A stretch of 64,000 nucleotides of DNA from Bacillota bacterium (GCA_021793645.1 JAJYSJ010000004.1:124001-188000), one strand, 5' to 3'; positions 51,383 through 60,217 are shown, counted from the first letter of the stretch. The notes: generated by a model from the sequence alone, not told the origin. Numbers and translations: made by a program.

Positions 51383-52380
51383 GTGCAGCGCGAGCCGAAG
51401 CCCTACTGGCGAGAAGTTCCGCAAGACGTGCGAGACGCGATCCGTGCTCTGCTTGGCGCGCCAGTCCGGCGCGCCGTTCGCGTCTTTGGGGGCTTCGGCC
51501 CGAGCGCGACCTCCGCCTATTCCTAGAGGACGGACGCACCGTCTTCGCCAAGGGCGCGGGCGTGCGGGCGACGGAGCACCACTGGCACGTGCTGCCCATG
51601 GAAGAGCGCGCCTACCGCGACGTGGCTGCTATCCGGCCCTGGGCGCCGCAGTTCTATGGCGCAGTGCGCAGTGAAGGCTGGCACCTCCTGCTGCTCGAAG
51701 ACCTGAAAGGTGCGACGTGGGTGCCGCCCTGGGCGCCGGAGCTCGCGGAGATCGCGGTGGACCAGATTGCGGCGATGCACGCGGCGGGCATGGCAGACCC
51801 TGGGGCTGTAGAGGACATGGAGGCGGACGCCTTCACCGAAAATTGGCTGCGGGTCGCTCCGGGCGGAGAGGATCGCGACCACTTTCTCGCGCTCTTCAGC
51901 AATTCGGCTGACGCACGAGGCTGGCTCGATGGCGCGCTGTCTTCGCTGATGGCGCACGAGGGACAGCTGATGCGCCGAGATCAGCCGTTCGGAATCATCC
52001 ATTGCGACATCCGGTCGGATAATCTCGCCTTCCGTGGCCAAGACCTCGTACTGTTCGATTGGGCCGATGTGCGGCATGGGCCGCTGGCGTTCGACATTGC
52101 AGCGTTCTTGCCCAGTCTCGAGAGCCAGGGCGGGCCCACTGCAGCGTCCATGGCGGAACGGTACGCCGCGGCGCTGCGGCGCACGGGGATTGAACTGCCC
52201 ACATGGGCACTGCCGGTAGCGGCTAGCGCCGTTGCAGGCTACTTCGCGTCGCGCGCCGGGCGGCCAGGCGTTGCGGCGCTGCCGCGCCTGCGCGACATCC
52301 AGCGTAGCCAGGTGCGGGCAGCGCTCCCGTGGGCGGCGGCACAGCTCAAGCTTCCCGTGCCGCCGCCCCCCTTGGCTTAG
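51383..52380 (+). pseudogene. APH-family (aminoglycoside/choline kinase-like) gene with a frameshift
   Basis: GTG 51383, after GGGAGGTGA, opens a frame PYWREVPQDVRDAIRALLGA to VFGGFGPSATSAYS that stops at TAG 51524-51526. The protein continues without loss in the next frame as LFLEDGRTVFAKGAG, with IIHCDIRSDNLAF (catalytic Asp) and VLFDWADVRHG (metal Asp) of APH kinases. One missing base near 51515-51525 explains it; a T added to TATTCC restores TAT-TTC. It may be a real mutation, a sequencing error or, less likely, programmed shifting. It lies 33 bases after the cyclodeaminase gene. Confidence 0.75.
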
Positions 52381-52398
52381 TGGCGCGCGGCCGGCATG

Positions 52399-52668
52399 TC
52401 AGTGCGTCGCGTGGGCCGACATGCCGAACAGCACGATGGCCACCACGATGAACAGGAATGCGGCGACACCGACGTAAAGCGTTCCGCCGGCCTTGCGATC
52501 CTGGAAGCGACCGACACCGGTGGCAAGGAACATGGCGGCCAGCGACAGCTCGGCCCAGCCCATGAAGCGGAACCTCTCCTGGATCGGAACGAACAGGAAT
52601 TCGACAACAATCAGTGCGACGGTGGTTATCGCGAAGACCCGGGTCGCAACTTTGGCGATGCGGTTCAG
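52399..52668 (-). CDS. Small three-helix membrane protein
   Basis: The minus strand has an open frame of 89 codons encoding three clear membrane helices: VFAITTVALIVVEFLFVP, AELSLAAMFLATGVG and LYVGVAAFLFIVVAIVLFG. There is no ATG, GTG or TTG before the first helix; CTG 52668 (N-R-I-A-K follows) lies nine bases after GGGAGG. The hydrophobic pattern and positive-inside ends make chance unlikely. Family unknown. It follows the anti-sigma gene in the same direction, about 150 bases downstream. Confidence 0.6.
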   Translation of the reverse strand: MNRIAKVATRVFAITTVALIVVEFLFVPIQERFRFMGWAELSLAAMFLATGVGRFQDRKAGGTLYVGVAAFLFIVVAIVLFGMSAHATH

Positions 52669-52778
52669 TGCGCGTCACCTCCCTGTACGATCGGCGGAAG
52701 CGGTCTCCGCTCATTGGAGAGGTAGTTCCGGCGGATCGTCACTTCTCCTGCGCGCAGGTCTCGAACAGAAGAAGGACG

Positions 52779-52803
52779 CGGTCCCCTGTGTAGGGGGCCG
52801 CGC
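52779..52803 (-). terminator. Hairpin after the anti-sigma gene
   Basis: GCGGTCCCC and GGGGGCCGC pair around TGTGTA, 17 bases past the anti-sigma stop codon. No T-run. Confidence 0.4.
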
Positions 52804-52819
52804 CAGTGCAAGCTCTTCA

Positions 52820-53392
52820 TCAGGGCTGGATCGTTTGGATGGATGCGGCTACGATGCTGCCGTCCGCCTGCCTCACCCCGTGGACCACAACTGCGGATCC
52901 GACTGGGTACTGGGCGGTGGAGAAGCCGGCGGGGAGATCGACGCGTGTTCTGCCCCCGCCGTTGCGCACCGTGAGCCCTCTCTTGCCGCGCTCCACGACG
53001 TATCCATGGACCGTAATCAGCGTTGGGAGCTTGTGCATCGTACCGACCTGCACGCCGATGGCGAATGCGGTGACGCTGGCAGGCTGGCCGACGGGAACCT
53101 GGACGTCGCTCGTAAGGCGCGGGAACGTCGCGATGCCCAAGAAGACAGCTGCTGCGGCCGCTGCTGCATAGCGGACAGGCCGCTGGATGGAGCGCGCCCT
53201 GCCAAGCGACACGTCCGGCGCAGCCGCGGCGAAATGCGTACGCAGGTCCTCGCCGAGCAGCAGTGCGCTGTGCAGCTGCGCCCGGCACGACGCACAGGCC
53301 GTAAGGTGCGCTTCGAGTCGCTCGGCTAACTCCGGCGCCAGTTCACCGTCCGCGTAGCGGGATATCTCCAGTCCGGTGACGTGCCTTGCCAT
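52820..53392 (-). CDS. Zinc-finger anti-sigma factor
   Basis: The 190-residue protein has an N-terminal anti-sigma zinc domain: ISRYADGELAPELAERLEAHL then H29-x3-C33-x2-C36. One membrane helix follows at about 74-92, then an outer domain of beta type ending VVHGVRQADGSIVAAS. It should hold the ECF sigma factor until an envelope or redox signal arrives. ATG 53392 overlaps the sigma stop codon (TGATG), so the two proteins are translated together. Confidence 0.88.
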   Translation of the reverse strand: MARHVTGLEISRYADGELAPELAERLEAHLTACASCRAQLHSALLLGEDLRTHFAAAAPDVSLGRARSIQRPVRYAAAAAAAVFLGIATFPRLTSDVQVPVGQPASVTAFAIGVQVGTMHKLPTLITVHGYVVERGKRGLTVRNGGGRTRVDLPAGFSTAQYPVGSAVVVHGVRQADGSIVAASIQTIQP

Positions 53393-53961
53393 CAGACCTG
53401 CCTGCCCTTCCCTTGTTCCAGCGCTTTGCGCAGTCGCTCCTTGGCCCGGTAGAGCCACGTCGCGACGGTGCCTTCCGTTGTGCCCATCTCCAGGGCGATC
53501 TCCCGATAGGAGCAGTCCTGTGCGTAGCGCAACGCCAGCATGCGGCGATCGTGTTCCGAGAGCATTCCAAGCGCCTGCGAGATCTCCGCCTGACGCTCTT
53601 GGCGCAGGAGGCTGCCCTCGGGGCCTAGAGCCTCATCAGGGCCGTCGTGCAGCGCTTCGTCGAATGACACCTGGGGCAGGCGGCGGCGTTTGAAGCCGTC
53701 TCGCAGCTGGTTGACTGCAATCTGGCGCAGCCAGCCAAAGAAGCGCTCACCCTCCCGCAGATGGCCGATCGCCTCGAACGCCCTGGCCCAGGTCGTCTGT
53801 GCCAGTTCCTGCGCCGCTTCCGGGTCTGACGTCAGCGCTGTGCACAGCCGCAAAAGCTGCAGCTGATAGCGCTCGGCGAGTACGCCGAAGGCAGACGCGT
53901 CCTCGCGTTGGGCGCGGCTGACGAGTTCCCTGTCGCTCAGGTTGGCTAGGTCTTGGACCAA
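53392..53961 (-). CDS. ECF-type RNA polymerase sigma factor
   Basis: The 189-residue protein has sigma region 2 (DASAFGVLAERYQLQLLRLC, ELAQTTWARAFEAI, FFGWLRQIAVNQLRDGFKRR) and region 4 (ISQALGMLSEHDRRMLALRY, SYREIALEMGTTEGTVATWLYRAK). TTG 53961 starts LVQDLANLSDREL; GGAGGG is 12 bases upstream. An ECF-type promoter lies before it, so it probably activates itself. It is followed by its anti-sigma gene. Confidence 0.92.
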   Translation of the reverse strand: MVQDLANLSDRELVSRAQREDASAFGVLAERYQLQLLRLCTALTSDPEAAQELAQTTWARAFEAIGHLREGERFFGWLRQIAVNQLRDGFKRRRLPQVSFDEALHDGPDEALGPEGSLLRQERQAEISQALGMLSEHDRRMLALRYAQDCSYREIALEMGTTEGTVATWLYRAKERLRKALEQGKGRQV

Positions 53962-53996
53962 AACCCGCCTGTCCCTCCAAAGAACCGCTGCAACAA

Positions 53997-54026
53997 CTAA
54001 GACGATTGGAACGCCGAGTTGTTTCA
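53997..54026 (-). promoter_or_regulatory. ECF-type promoter of the sigma/anti-sigma operon
   Basis: On the minus strand TGAAAC (GAAAC at 54021-54025) and CGTC (54001-54004), followed by TTA, are separated by 16 bases. This is the classical ECF layout (GAAC-type -35, CGTC-type -10) and ends about 35-40 bases before the sigma start codon, which supports autoregulation. Confidence 0.7.
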
Positions 54027-54194
54027 GGGAAGTGTGGCAGCGCGTGGCAAGTTCTTCGCGCGGCCCGTGAAGAAATTCCTCCCGCGTCGAATCGATCCCT
54101 GCCGCAGGCGGCAGGATAGGCCAAGCCAGGACGCGAAGCGGAAGCAGATGCCGCGTGATGAGCACCCCGCGGCACAGTCTGGAGGTTTTTTGCA

Positions 54195-54944
54195 ATGCGC
54201 CTTTGGGTGCTGCCCGTCGCGGTCCTGGCTGGACTGCTTGGCGGTCTTCTGGGATTGGGCGGAGGCGTCGTGCTCGTGCCGGCGCTGTCGACGCTACTCG
54301 GTGTGCCGCTACCCGAAGCCGTCGGCACGAGCCTGATTGCAGTCTCCGCAACATCGATCTCCAGCAGCGTCGCCTATATTCGCCAAGGGCTCACGGATGT
54401 GGAACTCGCCATCTCCCTCGTCGCCTGGACCAGCATCGGCGCCATCGTCGGGGGTATGATCGGGCTGCGGGCGGGAGCCCCCTTAATCGCCGCCGTGTTC
54501 CTGCTGCTTGCGCTGTACACCTCGTTCGTTCTCCTAAAGCGCCACGTTCTTCGCCCCAAGGTGCAAGAGACTGCGGCGAAGCCGCCGCGGCCCGGCATCG
54601 CGTACCCGTTGATGCTGGTCTCCGGCGCCCTCTCAGGGCTGCTCGGCATCGGAGGCGGCCCGGTGAACGTTCCTGTGATGAACATCCTGCTCGCGCTGCC
54701 CATGAAGCGCGCCGTTGCGACGAGCAGCTTCATGGTCGGTGTGACGGCAGCGACAGGCGGCATCCTCTACCTGCGCGCCGGACGGATTGATCCGCTTGTC
54801 GCCGGGTTCGCCGTCATCGGCGTTGCGGTCGGCGCCCAGATCGCTGGATTAGTGCAAAAGCGCATCTCGACACGGCTCCTCGCACTGCTGTTCGCCGTCG
54901 TGCTGGTTGCCGTCGGGGTGCAGATGGCGGTGAAGCATCTATGA
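54195..54944 (+). CDS. TSUP-family transporter (TauE/SafE)
   Basis: The 249-residue protein has eight predicted membrane helices in two related halves, each opening with a glycine motif: GLLGGLLGLGGGVVLVPAL and GALSGLLGIGGGPVNVPVM. TauE/SafE proteins export sulfonates, sulfite, thiosulfate or other organic anions. ATG 54195 follows GGAGG. It overlaps the DUF1634 gene by four bases. It is divergent from the ECF sigma gene. Confidence 0.9.
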   Translation: MRLWVLPVAVLAGLLGGLLGLGGGVVLVPALSTLLGVPLPEAVGTSLIAVSATSISSSVAYIRQGLTDVELAISLVAWTSIGAIVGGMIGLRAGAPLIAAVFLLLALYTSFVLLKRHVLRPKVQETAAKPPRPGIAYPLMLVSGALSGLLGIGGGPVNVPVMNILLALPMKRAVATSSFMVGVTAATGGILYLRAGRIDPLVAGFAVIGVAVGAQIAGLVQKRISTRLLALLFAVVLVAVGVQMAVKHL

Positions 54945-55294
54945 GTTCGCCGACGGTTCGCGCCGCCAACACGCCGGCGCGCGCTGCGCTGTGGATGGAG
55001 GCGCTCTTGGGAAGCGCAGGCTTAGCATTTGTGCTCGTCGGCATGGTGAAGGGACTCTCTTCCCCGGCGCAGGCACTCCCGCATGGCGCGGGCGCACTCG
55101 CCCTCGCGGCCCTGCACGGATCGAGCGTCGGCCTGATGGGCGTCGGACTGTGGCTCCTCGCGCTGGGGCCGGTGGCCGCCATCGCGGCCGGCGCTTTGTG
55201 GGCGATCCGGGCGCGGCATCTGCGCACCGCCCTGCTGGCCCTGGTCACGCTGGCCGCGATCGCGCTGGCCGCTTTCGTGCTGTCGGCGGGCTAG
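54941..55294 (+). CDS. DUF1634 membrane protein
   Basis: The 117-residue protein has three membrane helices (around 18-36, 64-88 and 96-114) and matches the DUF1634 proteins that commonly follow TauE/SafE transporters. ATG 54941 overlaps the transporter stop by four bases. It probably forms part of the export complex (inference). Its end overlaps the convergent spore-protein gene by four bases. Confidence 0.8.
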   Translation: MSSPTVRAANTPARAALWMEALLGSAGLAFVLVGMVKGLSSPAQALPHGAGALALAALHGSSVGLMGVGLWLLALGPVAAIAAGALWAIRARHLRTALLALVTLAAIALAAFVLSAG

Positions 55295-55515
55295 TCCGCC
55301 GTTCCGTCCTCCGCCGCATCGTCCGCGAGCGCCTGCTCGCCGCGCTGTACCAGGCGCTTGACCATGTTGCCGCCGACCTTGCCCAACTGGCGGGCCGTGA
55401 GGTCGCCGTTGTCTCCGTCCTCCTCGAGAGGCACGTCGACGTCGTCTGCTACTTCCAGCTTCAGGTCTTCCATCGCCTCTTCGCGCTGGCTTGCGTCCGA
55501 TTCGCGATCCGGCAT
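55291..55515 (-). CDS. ssp-like: Alpha/beta-type small acid-soluble spore protein (SASP)
   Basis: The 74-residue acidic protein has the SASP core: an AMEDLKLEVADDVDV segment (normally L-D-x-M-K-x-E-I-A) followed by GDLTARQLGKVGGNMVKRLV and GEQAL. These proteins coat spore DNA and protect it from UV and heat. The acidic linker EEDGDNG is unusual; homologues have a short neutral one. ATG 55515 follows AAGGGGG at nine bases. Its presence shows that the organism forms endospores. Confidence 0.82.
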   Translation of the reverse strand: MPDRESDASQREEAMEDLKLEVADDVDVPLEEDGDNGDLTARQLGKVGGNMVKRLVQRGEQALADDAAEDGTAD

Positions 55516-55620
55516 CCTGCGACACCCCCTTCATCGTGAGTCTGCCCACTCTGCTCGATTCGATCAGCACAGGTTTTTGCAGTCGCTAAAATGAGTCAGA
55601 CAGCGTATAATGCTTCTGCT

Positions 55621-55696
55621 GGCCCCATGGTCTAGAGGCCTAGGACACCACTCTTTCAAGGTGGGAACACGGGTTCGAATCCCGTTGGGGCCACCA
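55621..55696 (+). tRNA. trnE: tRNA-Glu (anticodon TTC)
   Basis: The 76-base gene folds into a full cloverleaf: GGCCCCA/TGGGGCC acceptor stem, anticodon loop CTTTCAA closed by CCACT/GGTGG, T-arm ACGGGTTCGAATCCCGT and an encoded CCA end. The anticodon TTC reads glutamate. A TATAAT at 55606-55611 lies just upstream; the -35 is weak. A terminator follows. Confidence 0.97.
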
Positions 55697-55707
55697 TCTT
55701 CTGCGAA

Positions 55708-55740
55708 GACGCAGGCGGGACTGCCGCCTGCGTCGTTTTT
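55708..55740 (+). terminator. Intrinsic terminator of tRNA-Glu
   Basis: GACGCAGGCGG pairs with CCGCCTGCGTC around GACTG and is followed by GTTTTT. Confidence 0.9.
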
Positions 55741-55762
55741 CATGTTCTGGGTTCAACTGTTC

Positions 55763-55804
55763 TTGACACATGAATTCTTCTAAGGGGATTCTTAATTAGC
55801 TAAG
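55763..55804 (+). promoter_or_regulatory. Promoter and operator of the MarR-MacAB operon
   Basis: TTGACA at 55763-55768 is followed at 18 bases by GATTCT (weak -10). CTTAATTAGCTAAG at 55791-55804 is an imperfect palindrome of the kind bound by MarR-type repressors and would cover the start site, so autoregulation is likely. Confidence 0.5.
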
Positions 55805-55836
55805 TTACCATCTAAACGACACGAGGAGGGTCTTCC

Positions 55837-56298
55837 TTGGCGGACCGCCCGCAGCCCGACGACGTGGTCTCCGACCTCTTTGCGCTGTTCGGCATCATGC
55901 GCCGGGTGATGCGCAGCGGCGGGATTGCAGATCTCGGGCCGAGCCACCACATGGTCCTGATGCGCCTGCGTGAGGATGCGCACAAAGGCCACGGCACGCC
56001 GCGCGGCCCCTCCCGCATCACCGAATTGGCGCAGTTCCTGCACCTTACGCCGGCGGCGATCACCCAACTTGTCACCGAACTGGAGAGTCGGGGACTCGTC
56101 GCCCGCGAGCGCAACGCGAAGGATCGGCGCGCCGTGGTCGTGCGGCTGACGGGCTTCGGGGTCGAGGCCCTTCAGGAATTGCGCGTGCGCCGTCTTGCGG
56201 TTGCGGAGCAGATGCTCAAAGGCATCCCGCTGGAGGACCGCAAAGAACTTGCCCGGATTCTTCACCGCATCGCGGAGTCCAACCCTACCGTGGAATAG
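55837..56298 (+). CDS. MarR-family transcriptional regulator
   Basis: The 153-residue protein has the MarR winged HTH: RITELAQFLHLTPAAITQLVTELESRGLV and the wing ERNAKDRRAVVVRLTGFG, flanked by dimerisation helices. TTG 55837 follows GAGGAGGG. It precedes the efflux genes by 27 bases and probably represses them until a drug or phenolic ligand binds. A palindrome overlaps the promoter. Confidence 0.92.
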   Translation: MADRPQPDDVVSDLFALFGIMRRVMRSGGIADLGPSHHMVLMRLREDAHKGHGTPRGPSRITELAQFLHLTPAAITQLVTELESRGLVARERNAKDRRAVVVRLTGFGVEALQELRVRRLAVAEQMLKGIPLEDRKELARILHRIAESNPTVE

Positions 56299-56325
56299 TG
56301 CGGTTAGGCTGAGAGGAAGTGTATT

Positions 56326-58188
56326 GTGCGCCGCTACGTTACGGTCACAGTGGTCATCGTCGCATTGTTGCTGGTGGGTTTCGTCGGTGTGCGTCTCTTG
56401 CGCGCGGGGCGTGGAGCAAGCGCGCCGCAGTTTGCCTACGCGACCGCATCGTATGGCAACCTGTTCGTCAACGTAACCGGCAATGGAACGGTGCAGGCTG
56501 CAACCTCGCTGAACGTCCAGGCGAGCCAAAACGGCACGATCACGTCCGTTCCGGTCCAGGTCGGTCAGCAGGTGGCCAAGGGACAGGTGCTCGCGACGGT
56601 CAACGACAGCGGCGCACTGGAGACTCAAGTGCTGTCGGCGAAGGCGCAACTGGCCTCCGATGAGGCGTCGTTGAGTTCCCTCGTATCGCCGACGCCCCCG
56701 ACTGCGGCGCAGATTTCTGCGCAGAAGGAGAGAGTGCAGGCGGACACAGAGCGCGTTGCATCGGACCAGGAGGATATCCAGGGGCTGAACGTGCAGGCGC
56801 CTTTCAACGGGGACATCTCACAGCTGAACGTCTCGGACGGCCAATCTGTTGGGCAAGGAGCCGCACTCTTTCAGATCGTGAACCCCCAGGACGTAACCGT
56901 GACCGCAAACTTCCCATCCATCAACCTGCAAAACGCCTTTGTCGGCGAGGGCGCGCAGGTGACAGTGGCTGGCATCGGCACGATTGGCGGAACTGTGGCC
57001 AGCATCGGCGTCGTCTCGAGCGGACAAGGCAAGCAGGGCGCCCTCTATCCGGTTACCTTCGATCTGCAGTCGCCACCAGGCGGTCTCCGGTCCGGCATGC
57101 CCGCGACAGTGAGCATACCGAACGCGTACACCTACGCCCAGGGAGCGATCTCGTTCGGCCAGACCGAAGATGTCACGGCGCAGGCGTCCGCTACGGTGCA
57201 GTCGGTTTCCGCTGACGTGGGGAGCAGCGTCAAGCAAGGCGAGACGATCATCACCCTCTCCGCACCGGCGCTCTCGACGCAGCTCGCATCGGACGAATCG
57301 CAGCTCTCGACCGACCAGAACACACTGAACCAACTGGAGCACCCGACGCCGCCGGCTGCCGGCCAGGTGGCATCGCTCAAGGCCCGGATCGCCGTCGACC
57401 AGGAGAACGTTGCCAACGCCGAGCAGGCAGTCTCCGAACTGAATGTCACGAGCCCGATCGCAGGAATCATTACTGCCGTGAACGCGCAGGTCGGCGACAA
57501 CTCCAAGACGGGTGGCAGTTCTTCGTCATCCTCGTCCGCCTCGGTGTCCACGGCGCTCTTCGCTGTGGAGAATCCAAGCACGCTCCAGGTTCTGGTGCCG
57601 ATTGACGAACTCTCGATTGCCCAGGTCAAGGTCGGCCAGCGGGCCATCGTGACAGCAAACGCACTTCCAGGCCAGGTATTTGCGGGAACGGTGTCCGAGA
57701 TCGCTCCCGCCGGTGTGAACAGCCAGGGCGTAGCGAACTTCAATGTCACGATCAGCATCACAAGACCCGGAAAGCTGCTGGCAGGCATGTCGGCCAGCGT
57801 GTCGATCCTGGTGGCGCAGGTTCAGCATGCGCTGCTCATCCCGGTCGAGGCTGTCAGTGGCTACGGCTCGAACGCCACCGTCCGGGTTCGCACGGGCAGC
57901 GGAGTCGTCACCAGGCGCATCTCACTCGGCCTCTCCAATGACGTCAGCGCCCAGGTCCTTTCCGGCCTCTCGTCGGGTCAGGTCGTCGTGACGGCACAGG
58001 TCGCGTCCAGCACGACAACAACAGGAACCGGCTTCGGCGGCGGCGGCGGCTTCGGCCGCAGGCTCTCGGGCGGTGGCGGCGGACAGGGCGGTGGCGGACA
58101 GGGCGGTGGCGGACAGGGCGGTGGCGGACAGGGCGGTGGCGGTAGCGGCGGCGGCGGTAGCGGCGGCGGCGGACAGGGTGGCAACTAA
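56326..58188 (+). CDS. MacA/HlyD-type periplasmic adaptor with duplicated core and Gly-rich tail
   Basis: The 620-residue protein has one N-terminal membrane helix, then two HlyD-type modules in series. The first runs about 45-275 (VQASQNGTITSVPVQVGQQV, ending PATVSIPNA) and the second about 285-565 (SATVQSVSADVGSSVKQGE to VSILVAQVQHALLIPVEAV). Each has lipoyl halves around a short Gln/Ser-rich helical hairpin. The C-terminal 40 residues are GGGGQ/GGGGS repeats. Usual MacA proteins have one module and about 370-400 residues. GTG 56326. It joins the ATPase and permease that follow. Confidence 0.85.
   Translation: MRRYVTVTVVIVALLLVGFVGVRLLRAGRGASAPQFAYATASYGNLFVNVTGNGTVQAATSLNVQASQNGTITSVPVQVGQQVAKGQVLATVNDSGALETQVLSAKAQLASDEASLSSLVSPTPPTAAQISAQKERVQADTERVASDQEDIQGLNVQAPFNGDISQLNVSDGQSVGQGAALFQIVNPQDVTVTANFPSINLQNAFVGEGAQVTVAGIGTIGGTVASIGVVSSGQGKQGALYPVTFDLQSPPGGLRSGMPATVSIPNAYTYAQGAISFGQTEDVTAQASATVQSVSADVGSSVKQGETIITLSAPALSTQLASDESQLSTDQNTLNQLEHPTPPAAGQVASLKARIAVDQENVANAEQAVSELNVTSPIAGIITAVNAQVGDNSKTGGSSSSSSSASVSTALFAVENPSTLQVLVPIDELSIAQVKVGQRAIVTANALPGQVFAGTVSEIAPAGVNSQGVANFNVTISITRPGKLLAGMSASVSILVAQVQHALLIPVEAVSGYGSNATVRVRTGSGVVTRRISLGLSNDVSAQVLSGLSSGQVVVTAQVASSTTTTGTGFGGGGGFGRRLSGGGGGQGGGGQGGGGQGGGGQGGGGSGGGGSGGGGQGGN
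58069..58183 (+). repeat. 15-bp tandem repeats encoding a glycine-rich tail
   Basis: Four near-identical 15-bp units GGCGGTGGCGGACAG followed by GGCGGTGGCGGTAGC-type variants encode GGGGQ and GGGGS. It is a low-complexity tract inside the adaptor gene and could vary in copy number. Confidence 0.8.
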
Positions 58189-58189
58189 G

Positions 58190-58915
58190 ATGGCCGACGT
58201 CATCCGCGTCGAGCAGTTGCAGAGGGTGTACCACCTGGGCGCTGTGGATGTCCCCGCCCTGAGGGGCATCGACTTCGCCATACCACAAGGACAGATGGTT
58301 GCGATCATGGGGCCTTCCGGCTCCGGCAAATCGACGCTTCTGAACCTCCTGGGGTGCCTCGACCGCCCCTCCGGCGGCAAGTACCTGCTGGCTGGCGAGG
58401 ATGTCGGCCTCAAGACGGACGACGAACTGGCGGAGGTGCGCAACGCGCGCATCGGCTTCGTCTTCCAGAACTACAACCTACTGCCGCAACTGACAGCGCT
58501 TGAAAACGTGGAACTGCCCCTCGTGTACCGTGGCCTTTCCGCCTCGAACCGCCGGCGCAAGGCGGAAGCGGCGCTGGCATCCGTCGGCCTGGGGGATCGC
58601 AAGCACCACCGGCCGCTGGAACTCTCCGGCGGCCAGCAGCAGCGCGTTGGCGTCGCCCGCGCCCTCGCCGGCGAACCCGACGTGATTCTCGCGGACGAGC
58701 CTACGGGGAACCTCGACTCGACCTCCGGCCAGGAGGTGCTGCGCCTGTTCTTGGACCTGCACCGCGCGGGCAGCACAATCGTCATCGTCACGCACGACGA
58801 CGAGGTCGCGCTCTACACGGAACGGACAATCCACCTGCGAGACGGGATCGTCGTATCGGATGGCCCCATACCGTCAGAGCAGCGGCGCGGGCTTGACGAG
58901 AGGGGGGCTTCCTGA
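58190..58915 (+). CDS. MacB-type ABC transporter ATP-binding protein
   Basis: The 241-residue ATPase has Walker [12 protein letters not shown], the LolD/MacB-type [23 protein letters not shown] region, signature [15 protein letters not shown], Walker [14 protein letters not shown] and switch His in VTHDD. It starts one base after the adaptor stop, and its stop overlaps the permease ATG. It powers mechanotransmission-type efflux with the permease. Confidence 0.94.
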   Translation: MADVIRVEQLQRVYHLGAVDVPALRGIDFAIPQGQMVAIMGPSGSGKSTLLNLLGCLDRPSGGKYLLAGEDVGLKTDDELAEVRNARIGFVFQNYNLLPQLTALENVELPLVYRGLSASNRRRKAEAALASVGLGDRKHHRPLELSGGQQQRVGVARALAGEPDVILADEPTGNLDSTSGQEVLRLFLDLHRAGSTIVIVTHDDEVALYTERTIHLRDGIVVSDGPIPSEQRRGLDERGAS

Positions 58916-60081
58916 TGCTGAGAGAAAGCCTGCGCATGGCATGGCGCAGTCTCGTCGCCGGGAAGTTGCGGGCATTTCTGACGATGCTAGGCATCATCAT
59001 CGGCGTCGGTGCGGTCATCGCGCTGATCTCGATCGGTCAAGCGGCCACAAGCTCGGTAACATCACAGGTGCAGGCGCTGGGCTCGAACCTCATCACCGTC
59101 ACGCCGATCCGCAGCTCGGGTGCTGTTCTGTATCCGCAGGACGCCCAGTGGTTGAAGCAGGTCGTGCCGCAGATTTCGCAAGACGCCCCGCTGCTCACCG
59201 GCAGCGTGACAGCGCTCTACGGGAGCAAGACCTACACCACCACGGTGATGGGTACGACCCCGCCGTCCCTGAAGATCCAAGGGCGGACCCTTGCGGAAGG
59301 GCGCTACCTGGTCCCCTCGGACATCACCTTCCGGCGCCGTGTCGCGGTAATCGGGCAGACGGTGGTGCAGAACCTCTTCCCAGGGCAGAATCCGCTCGGC
59401 CAAACCATTGAAGCAAACGGAACGCCGCTGGTCGTCGTTGGCGTACTGAAGGCGTCAGGAGGCGCGTTTGGGGCGAACCAGGATGACGTGATCCTCACTC
59501 CCGTGACGACCGCCGAGGAGATCGTCAATACGACCCAGATCTCAGCGATCATCGCCGAAGCGAGGTCGTCTTCGGTGGCTCCGCTAGCGGTTGCGCAGAT
59601 CGAGGCCGTGATGAACCACCGCTTCCAGAATCAGAACGCCGCAAACGTGCTCTCGCAGGACCAGATCCTCTCCACCCTGTCGACGATCACGAGCACGCTG
59701 ACGCTGATGCTGGGAGGAATCGCGGGCATCTCCCTCTTGGTCGGCGGCATCGGGATCATGAACATCATGCTTGTGACCGTCACCGAGCGGACGCGGGAGA
59801 TCGGACTGCGCAAGGCGATCGGAGCGAAGCGCAGCGCGATCCTGCTGCAGTTCCTGGTCGAATCGAGCATTCTCAGCCTGATCGGCGGTGCGATCGGCGC
59901 GCTGCTCGGAAGCGGAGGCGCGTCGATTCTCAGCCATGCGCTAGGCTGGCAATCGGGCGTGAACGGGCCAGCCGTCATCCTGGCGCTCGTCTTTTCACTC
60001 GCGGTCGGCATGGTGTTCGGGATCTGGCCGGCGATGCGGGCGAGCCGCTTGGATCCGATCGAAGCCCTACGTCAAGGTTAG
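58915..60081 (+). CDS. MacB-type ABC transporter permease
   Basis: The 388-residue permease has the MacB/FtsX layout: one N-terminal helix ([21 protein letters not shown]), a large outer domain with the MacB-PCD fold (about 45-260), then three C-terminal helices with [21 protein letters not shown] between the first two. ATG 58915 overlaps the ATPase stop. With the adaptor and ATPase it forms a tripartite-like exporter for peptides or drugs. Its stop overlaps the end of a minus-strand pseudogene. Confidence 0.93.
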   Translation: MLRESLRMAWRSLVAGKLRAFLTMLGIIIGVGAVIALISIGQAATSSVTSQVQALGSNLITVTPIRSSGAVLYPQDAQWLKQVVPQISQDAPLLTGSVTALYGSKTYTTTVMGTTPPSLKIQGRTLAEGRYLVPSDITFRRRVAVIGQTVVQNLFPGQNPLGQTIEANGTPLVVVGVLKASGGAFGANQDDVILTPVTTAEEIVNTTQISAIIAEARSSSVAPLAVAQIEAVMNHRFQNQNAANVLSQDQILSTLSTITSTLTLMLGGIAGISLLVGGIGIMNIMLVTVTERTREIGLRKAIGAKRSAILLQFLVESSILSLIGGAIGALLGSGGASILSHALGWQSGVNGPAVILALVFSLAVGMVFGIWPAMRASRLDPIEALRQG

Positions 60082-60217
60082 GCAGAGAAGCGGTCCAAGC
60101 GGAAGAGCGACAGGTCAAAGGGACTCCTGCCATCGAGCGCGAGGCCAGCGAGGATCTCACCCATCACGGACGCGAACTTGTAGCCGTGTCCAGAGAAGCC
60201 CCCTGCGATCGCCACCC
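60078..60217 (-). pseudogene. C-terminal fragment of a split N-methyl-amino-acid oxidase gene
   Basis: The minus strand reads [20 protein letters not shown] and on to LDRFSA before stop TAA 60078-60080. This is the C-terminal FAD contact of sarcosine/N-methyl-tryptophan oxidases. The preceding part of the protein is at 63265-64000. Joining the two at the shared 8-bp repeat restores the frame, so the gene was cut by inserted DNA. Confidence 0.85.

Noticed and set aside
51524-51526. TAG in the APH-family gene as recoded stop or programmed frameshift
   Set aside because: No slippery heptamer or stimulatory structure is evident; a single-base loss is simpler.
58069-58183. Short regular repeats as a CRISPR-like array
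   Set aside because: The repeats are contiguous, lie in frame and encode GGGGQ/GGGGS; there are no spacers or cas genes.
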